Shown here: positions 46,369-57,840 of the stretch, piece by piece
How the letters are laid out: each line of letters begins with the position of its first letter
Numbering within the stretch: the stretch's first letter is position 1
Source of the DNA: Kryptolebias marmoratus
Lineage: Eukaryota; Chordata; Actinopteri; Cyprinodontiformes; Rivulidae
DNA: 64,000 bases
Assembly (NCBI RefSeq): GCF_001649575.2
Contig: NC_051453.1
Location: 16,993,052-17,057,051 of the forward strand
Reading direction: 5' to 3'
The notes under the pieces: model-generated
What the model was told of the DNA's origin: nothing
What the model saw: the letters and a program-made list of their open reading frames with translations, nothing else
Database searches by the model: none
Position numbers and translations under genes: made by a program

Positions 46369-46404
46369 GGCGGGGACTGGTGACGTTTCTGCGACTCACG
46401 CCAC
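46369..46404 (-). promoter_or_regulatory. pcsk9 SRE-like element and GC box
   Basis: On the pcsk9 sense strand GTGGCGTGAG lies at 46404-46395, about 270 bp upstream of the start codon. The functional human PCSK9 sterol response element is GTGGCGTGAT, so nine of ten bases agree, in the same orientation and at a similar distance. A GC box (GGCGGGG on the plus strand, 46369-46375) lies 20 bp away, as expected of an SREBP-Sp1 pair. No clear HNF1 site was seen beside it. Confidence 0.6.
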
Positions 46405-46479
46405 CTCTTTTGTATCGAATGATTGTCGTCCTTTAAAAACACCTCTTACTGTGGAGGAGTCATGTTTCACCCCCCCTCT

Positions 46480-46480
<1 letters not shown>

Positions 46481-46520
<40 letters not shown>
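46481..46520. repeat. (CA)n microsatellite upstream of pcsk9
   Basis: About 20 CA units roughly 360 bp upstream of the pcsk9 start codon and 80 bp beyond the SRE-like element. Confidence 0.95.
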
Positions 46521-46523
<3 letters not shown>

Positions 46524-47579
46524 AGAACCAGTCGGATTATTGCATGTCTGTCTAATCTAAGAGAAGCTTCCTGTCAGGGACTGTCTGAACACGTGCACCT
46601 AATGTGAACAATATGATGTTGGGAGAACATTTTTTATAGATAAGATTTGAGTCCTGCATTAAACTTTTGCTGAAAACTGAGAATAATTCACTTCACTTCA
46701 CTTCACTTCTAGGTGAGGGAGGAGTTCAGATGATGTCTCTGAAGCGCCTGAGATCCCAAGGCAAGTCTTTTGTTTAACGTTTTAAATCACAGCCTCAGAA
46801 ACTAATTCAGACCACTGAAAATCTTTTTATTTTTTACATTATTATCAAAAAGATGCATTCCTCTTTATGTAACAAACAGAACTCAAAACGTCAGGGTCCA
46901 TAAAACGCTCTTCAACTCTAAATCAATCAGCGCAGGTGCTCCTCAGGGCTGTGGCCCCGGTCCTCTTTACTTTTAATACAAATGGTTTCGTCTAAACCTG
47001 GGTAACATTTATAAAAAAAAATAATTTGTCCCCCCTTTGATCAAAACTTTAAATAAAGTCTCCAAAGGCTGAATGGTTTGTGTAGTATTGCCACCCTTGT
47101 TTTATTTTTTATTGTTTTTGCAGATGTATTTAACAGGGGGGTAACAGTACGTTTAGGTCACAATTCTGTTTGAGGGTTTAGTACGACAAAAAAAATAAAT
47201 AAATGCCAAATTCTATTTTTTTAGAGAGAGACAGAATAACTTGTTCAGAACATTAGAAGTAGATTTTCATTACAAAGATTTTAGCAAAATCTTTTATCCA
47301 GTTTTTTTTTTTGCTTTCATTTAGACAAGAAATGGGAGAAACTAGCAAATAGCACCATCTTCTGTGAGTATCATGTAAAATATATTCAGTTTTATTTTCC
47401 CATGGTATCAGACGATTAGGAACGGTTTCATGTGTAATCAAAATAAGGCACACATAGTTTGCATCATGTGAGTGACACTGCGATCAAAAACGATTATAAA
47501 ACTAAACGCATCAAAGGATTTCCTCGCTGTCCTGAGTGCAGCATGGCGTGAAGTTGACTCAGATAACGGTGTGGGTCCC
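46521..47579. other. pcsk9-bsnd spacer
   Basis: AT-rich spacer between the pcsk9 promoter and the 3' end of bsnd. A minus-strand stretch near 46700-46760 ('ISGASETSSELLPHLEVK') has a possible acceptor but no support as a bsnd exon. Nothing else is recognised. Confidence 0.4.
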
Positions 47580-48580
47580 TCAGACCAGATGCAGTGTGGG
47601 ACAGCTGTGGCTCTGACTCTTCACTGCTTCAGGGTCAACCACCCCGCTACTCAACTTTGGGCCGCAGAAACCTGGCAGGGCCTCTGCGTTCCTGAAATGA
47701 AATCAAACAAGAAGGGACAGAAATAGCAGTCGGGTTCCAGCGTTTGTGTCCTCGTTTTCTCACGATTTTGCTCCCCGAAGAAGAGCTGTGCTGAGCACGC
47801 ATGTCTTTATCGGGCTGCTGAGCACTCACTCGTGCAATCAAGCAGCTCCTGCAACGAGTGCCTGCTTCTTCTTCTTTTTTTTTTTTTTTTGAGCTGCTAC
47901 ACAATTCAAAAAAAAAAAGGGCTCAAGTGCTTTAATCAGGAGATTGTTAATAGTTTCCTGCTCTCGTGTTACCAGCTAATCTGACCCTCCTCGGTCACAA
48001 CTCTTAATCCATTATCTCCTTATATTTTTCATTGAATCAGCTCTTGAGAAGCACTTCCCTTTAAGTAAAGATTTGGAGGTTATAAGACGACAGTTAGTTC
48101 CTCTCCTCCCCCCCACACACTGCTGCTGTCACCATGTTCAGATTAGATGATGGACACTCAGCAGTCTTGAGATAGACACACAGGCCACAGGGAATGAGTA
48201 AGACCTAAATAACTGGTGAGTGTGTGTGCGTGTGTGTGTGTGTAGAGAGAGTATACCTTTCATCTTTAGATTCGGCTGCAGAACACAGTAAATCCTCCAG
48301 GCTTTCCCTCAGAAGCACAGGCGTCACAATGACCTAATAAACACACACTTTCTGTTAGCAAGTCGACTTCCCAAGCACCGTCTGTCACACTCTCTGACTC
48401 TACCTTAGGGTAGCACTGGCAGAGGCTCCACACGGTCCCCACGCACACCATGGTGGCGCCCAGAAAGCATGCGGTGACATAGACGTGTGGCCTCTCCTGC
48501 ATCATGACGAAGAGGCCGACTGCCCCCACACACAGGCCGGCCACGATCAGCCCATACCGATACGGTTTCCCCTCCACCAT
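47580..48580 (-). CDS. bsnd: Barttin, ClC-K channel beta subunit
   Basis: Barttin is a small two-TM membrane protein that traffics and activates ClC-Ka/Kb chloride channels in kidney and inner ear. Exon 1 (48404-48580, 59 codons) begins 'MVEGKPYRYGLIVAGLCVGA', has helices at about residues 9-27 and 33-53 and ends 'WSLCQCYPK'; human barttin has 'WSMCQCYPK' at the same point with the same phase-0 exon end. The ATG at 48580 has G at -3 and +4; an in-frame upstream Met exists at 48694. Exon 2 (48257-48333) encodes 'VIVTPVLLRESLEDLLCSAA'. The 3' part is uncertain: a phase-compatible acceptor at 47691 opens about 37 codons to TGA 47580-47582, giving only about 121 aa against 320 in human, with no PPxY motif. 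That last exon is a weak call (about 0.3). Confidence 0.82.
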
Positions 48581-48725
48581 GACGGCTGCAGCCTCTGCTG
48601 TGTTTCCGTGAACTCGAGGCACCGAGGGAAAGATTTTGTGTCCTTTTGTGTGTGAAGGTGAGGGTGGAGAAATTGGTTCCAGTCTGCTGCTCATTACAGC
48701 CTGCTCAGGTCAGGTATAAAATTGC

Positions 48726-48727
<2 letters not shown>

Positions 48728-48763
<36 letters not shown>
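48728..48763. repeat. (GT)n microsatellite upstream of bsnd
   Basis: About 18 GT units about 150 bp upstream of the bsnd start codon. A shorter interrupted GT tract is at 48222-48243, just past the exon 2 donor. Confidence 0.95.
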
Positions 48764-48764
<1 letters not shown>

Positions 48765-49504
48765 TGATAGGTCACCTTGCTTCAGGCTGCTGGCAAAAAG
48801 AAATCGTACAACTCAGCTTCTGAGCAGCACTCAGCTGACTGTCCATGTTTGTTCCGTTTGTAAAAATTTCCAAAGCTCCCAGGGGAGTTTCCCCTCTTCG
48901 CATAAATAACCCAGTGTTTATATGAGCATACCAGCCTCAGAAAAGTTACTTATTTATGGTAATGTCACAAGAAAACTAACAGTAGGAACTCTTGCAAACA
49001 GGGAGCAATAAATAATGCTGCCTTGTTTGCATTCTTCCAGACTCTTTGAACTGGAAGAAACTTTGAATACAAATAAAGACCTGGCAGCCTCTGTTAGATG
49101 TCCCATGAATTCAGACAGGCACATAAAATATCCTTATGAGGTGTTTAGAGGAGGCCAGAGGCCAACACAACAAGATGTTGCCAAGAGCTTTGTTATAAAA
49201 GTGAAAAACACAGAGACACCCAGGTCCTATCTGGACAAACGTTAAAAGAGAAGATCAAATGTTTAGGAGATTTGTCGTTTGTTTTTGGCTTTGGCGTGTT
49301 ATTGCTTTTAAATGCATGACGTCGCTCTATGACATCCCAAAATCCACACCGGAGAAATGTCACACGAGAGACAAGGTTCTGAAGCTTTATCGCCGAAAAG
49401 TAATGTTTTGCTGCGTGTGCATGCGTGTGCACGCGTTTGCGTGTTTTTTTTTTCAAAAAATTTCATGAGCCTGTGGACAATTTTTAATAAAGCTTTTAGA
49501 CTTT
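48764..49504. other. Spacer upstream of bsnd
   Basis: Non-coding sequence, presumably including the bsnd promoter. I see no clear TATA box, CpG island or conserved site. Short open frames on both strands are not credible genes. Confidence 0.4.
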
Positions 49505-49790
49505 TGAAGCCAAGGCAATTCAAGATGGCTGCCACAGTCAACCGACCTTAGACATCACAAAAAAATGGCTATAATTCAGCCAGTTTTACCGACACTGACC
49601 TAAAATTAAGTCAGTGTCGGTAAAACTGCTACTCATTCGTTGAGATCTTTGATTAAAAGTGTAGCATTAAACTGTTGGGGTCAACCTTGTGTGTCTGTTA
49701 GCAAAATATCGAATGAACCACTGAACAGATTTTTGCAAAACTTTCAGAAAGTGATCAAGTAAAATAATAACCATATAATGCAAAATTGAT
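49505..49790. repeat. Interspersed repeat copy containing a 19-bp hairpin
   Basis: Another copy of the family seen at 4000-4235 and 40726-41295 ('caagatggctgccacagtc', 'aaaatggctataattcag', 'ctgttagcaaaatatc'). Within it, 49581-49599 and 49610-49628 are perfect inverted copies separated by 10 bp. Confidence 0.75.
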
Positions 49791-50475
49791 GGTGGTGCAA
49801 AGGTTTAAAATACAGCATTCACCTGAACCGCTCGGACTAGCCATTAGCTCGTCTGCCTGTTCCAAAGCAGAAATCCAATCTCCAGAATTTTATAGCGGTT
49901 CATGTAAATGCCATTTTACAGACCTTTAGATATTTGCAATTGTAATTAATCATAGAATTCTCTAAATAAGCGGATAAAGCGAAATGAACGATGTTGTAAA
50001 TGTTCGCAAAATGGTGTTCACACGACCCACTGTGAAACATTTGAGACTAGAGTGATTAAGATGGTACCAGAGTACCGTTACCTTGTAAATCCAGTCAAAT
50101 CCCCCCCCACACCTAAAATCTAGCTTTCTATTCAGAATAGGCAGCAACACTGTAGCAATGTTATAAAAAAAAGAGAAAAACTACAGAATAAAACTGACCA
50201 AAACAGTTTAAATAAACTAAACTTACTGAACATTTCTGTTTCTCTACAATCAACTTTATAACATTTTTATTATTTAATTATTCGTGACATTAGGCAAATA
50301 ATTCCATGCCACAAATCAAGGAAAAGTACAAAAAGAAATGTTTTATTTCTTTGCAACAGAAAATGAAGCAATATTTTTTCATTTTTTTTAATGCATTTGT
50401 GTATTCAGCCATAAGTGCAAGTGCAAGTAATACTTTCTTTAATAAAACTATGAAAATAGTTACGTGATATTCAAT
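49791..50475. other. Intergenic, repeat-like fragments
   Basis: The first half resembles the fragments in usp24 intron 48 and at 60190-60850. No coding signal is visible. Confidence 0.35.
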
Positions 50476-50700
50476 TGCCTGGGCAGCACGGTGGTTTAGT
50501 TGACAGCAAGAAGGTCACGGGTTCAAAACACATCTGTGAGCGTTTCTGTGGGATTTTTCTTCCAACTGTCCAAAAAAACCCAAAACAAACAAACAAAAAA
50601 AAAACATGCATGTTAGGTTAACTAATGATTCTACATGAAGTGATCTTCACCTCCAGCTGGAGAGTGAAGGCAGATTAATCACATATCAAAGTTGCAGCGC
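50476..50700. mobile_element. Short non-autonomous fish repeat
   Basis: Contains 'gggcagcacggtggtttagt', 'agcaagaaggtcacgggttc', 'acatgcatgttaggttaact' and 'ctccagctggagag' in order. This series is a familiar short teleost repeat, with the middle partly lost. I assign it by memory and cannot give the library name with certainty. Confidence 0.6.
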
Positions 50701-51036
50701 CGATGTAACCAAAAGCAAAATGTGTTTTCAGCAGTATGTCACACACACACAAGAATAAACTTAACCAACAATAGCATCATGAATAAAAGAGGTAGTATAT
50801 ATAAAACCAACATGAAAAAGTTTAAACCATTGTTCTCATTGTTCCGATGTACTGACTGAAATAATAATGTCCTCTCCTTCTTTAGCCTCAGATGGGAAGC
50901 CTGAGCGAAACACAGTCTTGATTCTTGCTCCGTCCCAACAGCGTCAGTCTTAAGGCACAAAAAGACCTGCTGCAGTAAGCTCAACAATCCAACTGGAGGC
51001 ACTGATGTGAGTGTCGGATGCTCATCGGTTTGGGGG

Positions 51037-54000
51037 TTAAAGCTGCTCGCCGTTCTGGCTATTCATCACCATGTCGTAGGACGGAGGCGGCTCCATGGTC
51101 CATGGCGGGGGGGTGGACGGCAGGGACGGCTCGGGCTCTGGTCTCCTGGTGACCGAGTCAGCCGACATCTCGCGACGCATCTGATCCAACCTCCTGATTG
51201 GATGGAAGAGAGGCCGTGAGAACAGTAGTCACAGTCTAGCAACTCTTTGAAAGTTTTCCTCAGAGCGTCTCGTGTGCATACTTTTAATCCATCTTACAAC
51301 GCCAGCTGGTACAGCATTTACTGTATTCCTCAACAGATGTTACTAACAGCTATCGAGTCAGATGGGCGAGGTAAGTTTTTGGAAAAATGCTTCATAAAGC
51401 CTTCACAATTTGCCAATCTTACCAACCTTTCATTCAAAACTACATTACGTTATACCATGTTATTGTCAAAACTTATGTCGCCACTTTAACAGTTTGAATT
51501 CAGACAATAAGAAAAACGATTTTTAGGGAAGACACAGTTATGGTAAACGGGACTTAGTGAAACCACAACAGGTGGGCGAGTGGTTCGATGAAAGCAGGCA
51601 TGCTTGACCTCATCACAAGTGGACATTACCAAGCTGCTTTCCGATTTTATTTTTATTACTACTGTTTGAAACGCTGTTGCTCAACCCTGGGATGTGAAAA
51701 ATTGAATAACTGACTGTAAATAAACTGTGGAAAAACCAACAAAACAAAAAAAATATATACATTTTTTTTTTTAATACAAGAACATCAACCTGCCTTTTAA
51801 TGGCAAAGCGTTTCTCCATTTTTTTTTTTTAAAGAAAATCCTCGAAAAACCATCTTGTTTTTGCAACAACAAAAAAAAATACTTGTTCAATGAAAAGACG
51901 AAAGGGTAAATATCAGTCAGCCTAACTTTTATCAGCAACACATACATGACTGTTGTTTAAACAACGTTTTCTTTCTTAGTTTTTCCTTACTTTACATTTT
52001 AATTCTCCAGCCTACATGCATGTCATAATAAACAAGTTAGATTAAGTTTAGAAATGCTAATCAGTGTATTTTGTTGTTGTCTGGAGGCAAAAAAAGCTCC
52101 TATGATGAAGCTTCTGCATCAGAGTGTTGGACAATAAGCAGCCTGGAGTCTGCCTTGTTTCCTCCTCGACGTACTTCTAAAAAAGACTGGTCCATAATCA
52201 GAGAATCTGTTTCTTTCCAGCTTTGCACGTTTTCGGGTTTCCTGATGTGCTTCTGGCCTGAGTCAGGTAGTGATTTTTAACCAACAAACCCTCCAGACAG
52301 TGTGTTCTGCTATTTGTCTGCACACGGCCTGGTTTTCAGGGAAGCCAGAAAAGTGGCTCCATTGGATTTAGAGTCCATTGTTCTGTGTACCCAGGGGTTT
52401 CCTGTCAGGTCCTGTTTACCCTAGAACAATCTCTGCAAATTTTAGTCTTTTTTCAATGTCTAATGATGCAAATTAACAAGAAAAAAACATACAAAATGCA
52501 TTTACGTGGATATGGCTGCGCTCTTTGAATCTGCTGTAGTTTTCACACCAGGCAGGATTGCCAGATAGGAAACGATGAACTATCTTAAAGTCGCTCCAAA
52601 ATTATTGTATTTTGACCCAAACTATCGTATGTGAAGTGTGCACAGAAAAGGAGGGGGACTTGACCTTAAACATATGCTATGAAATGGGTAATTATTGTAT
52701 ATCTGGCCACACGTAAAGAAAACGGTGAATACACGGATTTGTTCGGACTTACGGTGAGTAACAGGAACGTCACTCTGCTGTTTGCTATTATTGTTGATCT
52801 ACTCGTGCATGCGCAGAACAGCTACTGACTGCGGCCGTCTGCGGTGCACATGCACAATTACACACGCTGCGACTTCCTTTGAAATGCAAGTGTCCAGAAA
52901 TCTCCACTCTTAGAACCACCGGGTTCGGAAAGCTTCGGTTTCAGAGGAAACAAGCGCTGTGGCCGTGTACACGAAAGGCTGAACCGCAGAAGGAAATCTA
53001 CAGGTTGACTCAAAAACGGCGTCGTGTAAAGAGCCAACCCTCAGTTGGCTTGAGACAGCATCTTAGTGAATCATGACTGTACATCAGGAATTTTCTTTTT
53101 TAGCATAACTGGTAGCGAGGACATTCACCAGTCATCACCAGGGCACAGCTACATGGTGGTGAGTGACTATTTCTTGAAATACATCGGCGACATTGTGAAA
53201 CCTGACGCCGATGGCCCAAGGTGGTCTTTGCCGAGCTCGTTTTTGGGACCACATTTTTTGTTTAACTGTAGATTTTTGGTGTCTCTCCGTCAGTGCGCAA
53301 ATGTTGTGACTGTTTGGTTTACATCTGGGTGCGCCCCAAACATGCACAGATCCAAACGATCGACAAACACGGCAGCCTATCTTTATTCAACGGCTGAGTG
53401 CGTTCCGTAAAATCTGAAACAGGCCTCCTGGCTCGCCACATAAACGCTCCGTGAACAACAGCCCTGCTGGACTTTGAGTCACCACAGTTTTGCAGCGAAT
53501 TTATGGGCGCTCCGGAGCATGATATATTTCAAGAATAAGCTCTCATCACCGCCCAGCTATGCTCTGATGACTCTTGAATGTCTTCTCTCTACCAGTTATG
53601 GTCATAACATGTGCGTGGAATAACTCGGAGATGAACAAAAGTGCTAATAATTACTGATTTTCTCATTCAAAACAACAGCCTAGCTGAACATCGTCTCTGA
53701 TTCTCCACTTTGGGTCCTGTTTGTTGCATGTATTATTCAGGAGATCACTAGAAATGTCTGGTAAACAGATGCCTTCCTCGGGATGAATGATCATTTTAAA
53801 GGGGAATCGCTACATTTTACATTAAGTTAGTCAAGCTTTTCCAACCATGCAGCAGCTTCAGCTCTGCATTTTGTCGCAGGGCTAATGAGCGCATTTTAGC
53901 ACACTAATGTAACTTAAGATGAGGAACATGTTCCACATACATGCTGACTATAAGCAACATGCTGACTCCAGCATGAGCTTCTTGCAAGGTTATTTTGTTG

Positions 54001-55507
54001 AATTCTGAGCTCTCGATAGGATCCTTTCACGTTACCTGCATGCATATATAAATGGCTTTCAAGAACATTCAGTGTTTCATGCATAAGCAGCAGAACATTA
54101 ATTTATTTACAACCGCACTTCTGAAAAAGTTGGGATGTTTGCATAAAACGTAAATAAAGACAAAATGCAATGATTTGCAAATTTCATTAACCCATATTTT
54201 AATTTCCATTGGAGCAAAGTAAACATATCAAATGTTTAAACTAAAAGATTGGACCATTTTAGGAACATATAGGGTAGTTTTTAATGTTATGGCAGCAACA
54301 CATCTTTAAAAAGTTGGGACAGGAGCAACGAAGGGCTGTAACAGTGAGTGGTGCAAAGACGAAACAGCTGGTGGAGCATTTTGCAAGTAATTAGCTTCAT
54401 TGGCAACAGGTCAGTAAGAGGACTGGGTATTAACAGAACATTTTAGAAGTAAAGATGGGCAGAGATTCGCCAGTCTGTGAAAACCTGTGGCTAAAACTAA
54501 TTACAGAATAATGTTCCCCAACACAAAATCGTGGAAACGTGAACTGTGCCATCCACAAATAAATGGTAAAAGGACTCCACTTATATAGCACCTTTCTAGT
54601 CAACCAGGACACTTAATCTGTACCCTCATTCACCCATCCACCCACGTTCATCCACTCTACAGAGCTTACCTGAATAAATCATTCTGTAGAGACTAATCAG
54701 TGCTTTAGATCACATTCAAACACTGAGGGGCCATATTGGCAGCAATGGAGGGGTTCAGCAGACACTTTGACATGTGGCATAATGGTGGAATCAAACCTCC
54801 GACTATCTCATTCCAGGACAACTGCTCTAACCACCCTTGACAAACACAGGTTAAAGCTCCATCATGGAAAGAAGAAGCCAGATGTAAACACCATCCAGAA
54901 AAACTGCCGTCTTCTCAGGACCAAAGCTCTTTTAAAATGGACTGAGGCAGAGAGGGACACTGTTCTGTGGTCAAACAAATTGAAATTAGATTTTTTTTTT
55001 TTTTGAAAACCTTAGACACCACATCCTCTGTGCTAAAGAGGAGAGGGACCATCCAGACTGTCAGCAGCACACAGAGGGGGATGCCTCACACTAGTAAACA
55101 TGACCCTGTCCCAACTTTCTCAGTTTGATGTGTTTGCTTTGTTCCATTGCGAACAAAATGCGGGTTTCGGAGATTTGCTAATGATTATTTCCATTTCACA
55201 CAACATCCCAACGTCTTAGGAGCTGTCATGCCACAAGGAGCCATGTGTACCTTTGGATGGCCAGGGCCTGCTGCGGGTTGAAGCGCGTCCCCGTGCGGGG
55301 GTGCAAGAGGTAGTGACCTGGCACCGTCACCTGGACGTTACTCATGGCCATGCGGACCCCGGTGACCAGCAAGGCTAGAGCCCCCAGGCACAGTGATATC
55401 CCGAAGACAATCAGCGGGATCGACCCGACGAAAGTGGAGGCCACGACAACTCCGACAGACAGCAGCAGGATGCCCAGACCGATCAGCGTGCCATGATGGA
55501 CCGACAT
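51037..55507 (-). CDS. TMEM61-like two-TM protein, paralogue A
   Basis: Two coding exons, 55251-55507 and 51037-51193, joined through a 4.1-kb intron, give about 137 aa. The protein begins 'MSVHHGTLIGLGILLLSVGV' and has two hydrophobic helices (about residues 7-27 and 31-52), a short loop 'YLLHPRTGTRFNPQQALAIQ', and a Pro-rich tail with 'PPPWTMEPPPSYDMVMN'. The PPSY motif is a typical WW-domain (NEDD4-type) ligand. It lies just beyond bsnd, on the same strand, where mammals have TMEM61, which also has two helices and a C-terminal PPSYE motif. The intron is phase 2 and splits an Arg codon, exactly as in paralogue B. Its acceptor is CAGGAG, so a start 3 nt later (51190) is possible. A CpG-rich region precedes the ATG. 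Function unknown; orthology to TMEM61 is inferred from position and architecture. Confidence 0.72.
51194..54110. other. Intron of TMEM61-like A, no recognised exon
   Basis: Long intron with A- and T-runs and short open frames on both strands, none with recognisable similarity or paired splice signals. I see no extra exon, and the matching single-intron structure of paralogue B argues against one. Confidence 0.45.
54111..55213 (+). mobile_element. Tc1/mariner-type transposon, interrupted copy
   Basis: The left end near 54113 ('acaaccgcacttctgaaaaa' then 'gttgggatgttt') and the right end near 55200 ('acaacatcccaacgtctt') are inverted. Decayed transposase is read on the plus strand at about 54840-55000 ('LKLHHGKKKPDVNTIQKNCR', then 'KALLKWTEAERDTVLWSN'). 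A poly-T run breaks the frame near 54990, and much of the catalytic part is missing. A second element is inserted at about 54561-54838. The whole lies in the intron of TMEM61-like A, just 37 bp from exon 1. Confidence 0.75.
54561..54838. mobile_element. Short non-autonomous element nested in Tc1 relic
   Basis: Begins 'aaatggtaaaaggactccac' followed by 'ttatatagcacctttctagt' and ends 'tcaaacctccgactatctc...actgctctaacca'. This is a short element very common in percomorph fishes. The host Tc1 sequence resumes directly on both sides ('gccatccacaaa' before, 'acacaggttaaagctcc' after). Confidence 0.7.
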
Positions 55508-55599
55508 CTCAGGGGCTCCTCCTCCTCCTGCTGCTGCCTTCTGGGGGGGTTATCTCCTCCTGCTCCAGCCAGAGGAAGACACAAGATGAGGCAAACGTG

Positions 55600-56070
55600 T
55601 GGGGAAGCAAATGCGAGCAGAGCAGACTTGAGAGGGGGAGAGGAGGAAAGGGTGGGGGCGCAGTTAGAAGTCCGCGCAACATGTACCACTGCGCGTCTTG
55701 TGCGCAGATCCCTTCCGTCATTACCTTGCAGGAAATCGCGCGCAGGAGCTCGAGGCGTGACCATTACTCTTCTTCCGCCTTATCACCGCCGTGTCCGAGG
55801 TCCTGCTGGGGGTAGAATCCGGGAGAAAGCACTCAGTCCGAGCGGGGGGGATTTCCTGCCGCGCCGCGCCGCGCCGCGCCTCCCTCTCAGTGCGCGGCGC
55901 CCCGCTGCCGCACTGCCTCCTCCCGTCCCCGAACACTCATATCCGGTTCGGACCGAGATCACGGCTCTGAAAAACCTGCCAGATAGGCTAGATAGGCAGG
56001 CAGGAGCTAATGGCGCGTGTCTGCTGTCTGTCCGCGTGCCCTGGGCGGGGGGGCCTCCGCAGGAGCGGCA
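55600..56070 (-). promoter_or_regulatory. CpG island upstream of TMEM61-like A
   Basis: A GC- and CpG-rich block begins about 100 bp upstream of the start codon and is likely its promoter and 5' leader. It includes a (GCCGC)n-type run at about 55858-55880. The 249-codon plus-strand frame through 55493-56242 reflects this composition and is not taken as a gene. Confidence 0.5.
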
Positions 56071-56565
56071 GAGAAAGAGCCTTTCTTTCTTTATGTCTTT
56101 ATTTATTTATTTAGTTGAAGGAGGAAGGTCTTTCGGTGAGGAGGAGCAGAGGGGAGGAGCGTCCACAACATTGTCACTTTTCCTCTGTTTGGACAAACAG
56201 TCCTCACACACACACACACTGAGGGAAAGAGAGAGAGAGTGATGGTAATGATGAACCGTTTCCTTCCGCGTAAAGGGAGCTGGAGAGGGAGGGAGACAAA
56301 ATCATCCAACACTAAAATGTAAACAGGCTGGAGAAAACACCTACCTGAACACAAATCAGATGGGACTCTTCATTTGTCTGTTCATCCCGTTTAACTCCTA
56401 TTTAAGTCTGTCACCTGTATCTATTTAGGGTTTAGGTTTTGCTGAAGTGAGATGTGTACACACGCTCTATAACAGGACTCAACCTTTTTTCTCTCTTTCT
56501 GTTAAATCAGACTAAACCGTTCCTGTTTTCGGTCAGTCAGGATTCCCAAAAACATGTTTATGTGT

Positions 56566-56621
<56 letters not shown>

Positions 56622-56625
56622 GAGA
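56566..56625. repeat. (GA)n microsatellite
   Basis: About 29 GA units with one interruption (GAGCGA near 56609). It lies just before the Tc1-like element at 56640. Confidence 0.95.
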
Positions 56626-56639
56626 TTAATTACTATCTA

Positions 56640-57840
56640 AAAGTTACAAGTTTATGTACACTAAGGTGACTTTGCCTTTATACAGTTTGGGAAAGCCCAA
56701 ATGATGATGTCATGACTTTTGAAACTGAATGGTTAATTGGCAACATCTAAGTTAATTGGAGGCACAGCTGTGGATGCATTTTAAGGCACATAGCATCATG
56801 GGAAAACCTAAAAAAACAAATATTTGCCAAAATGTCAGGAAGAGACTTATCGACCTCCACAACTCTGGTTCATCCTTGGGTACAATTTTCAGATGCCCAA
56901 GCACCATGACGGTGTCCTTCCATCATGCTGCTCAGGAAGGAGACGGGTTCTGTGTTCCTGAGATGAACGTGTTTTGGTGCAAAATGTACCTATCAACCCC
57001 CAGAACTAAAGCGAATGACCTGAAGATGCTGCTGAAGCTGGTAAGAGTGTGTCATTATCCACAGAGAAATCAGTCCTGAACCAACATGGGCTGAAAGGCT
57101 CTCAGAGAGGAAGAAGCCATTACTCCAAAAGCAAAATTAACCTTAACTTTTAGAGACATGTCCTGTAGTCTGATGAAACTAAAACTGATCTGTTTGGACA
57201 TAATGACCATCGTTACATTTAGAGGAAAAAAGGAGAAGTTTGTAAGCCTGAGAACATCCCAATTGTGAAACACAGGGGTAGCAGCATCATGTTATGGGGG
57301 TGTTTTGCTGCAGGAGGGACTGGTGAACTTTACAAAATAAATGGCATCACCAGGAGGAACATTATGAGGAAATATTGAAGCAACATTTTAAGACATCGGC
57401 CAGGAAGTGAAAGCTTGGGGATAAATAGGTCTTCAAATGGACAATGACCCTAAACATACGGCCAGATTAGTTAAAGTGGCTTCAGGACAACAAAGTCAGT
57501 GTTTAGGAGCGGCCATCACAAAGCCCTGATCTCAGGCCCACAGAAAATATGTGGGCAGAGCTGAAAAGGCAACAGACCTGACTCAGTTCCACCAGTTCTG
57601 TCAGGAGGAATGGGACAAAATTTCAGCCAACTATTGTGAGAAGCTTGTGGATGCAAACCCAAAATGCTTAACTCAAGTCATACAGTTTAAAGACAATGAT
57701 CCCAAATACTAAGAAAATGTACCTAAACTTGTGGCTTTAAAGAAAGACATAAAAATTTTATTAAAAATTATTTCTTTCATTATTTAGCAAATAAAAATAA
57801 TTCTAGGAATCCTAACTGATCTAAAACAGGATAGACCTAG
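56640..57840 (+). mobile_element. Tc1 (Sleeping Beauty-type) transposon relic
   Basis: Nearly full-length but inactive. Terminal sequences include 'caagtttatgtacactaagg' at the left and 'aatgtacctaaacttgtggc' at the right, inverted relative to each other. Decayed transposase on the plus strand contains 'MDNDPKHTARLVKVASGQQ' near 57440 and 'QFCQEEWDKISANYCEKLVD' near 57595, both recognisable as Tc1. Several stops and frameshifts and a missing piece of the DNA-binding region show that it cannot encode an active protein. Confidence 0.85.

Noticed and set aside
46700..46765. Possible last exon of bsnd (minus, 'ASETSSELLPHLEVK')
   Set aside because: A usable acceptor exists but the phase cannot be matched to the preceding candidate exon, and the sequence has no clear barttin similarity.
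55493..56242. 249-codon plus-strand open frame
   Set aside because: It runs antisense across exon 1 of TMEM61-like A and through a CpG island with GC-rich and GA/CA low complexity. No recognisable domain and no splice or promoter support.
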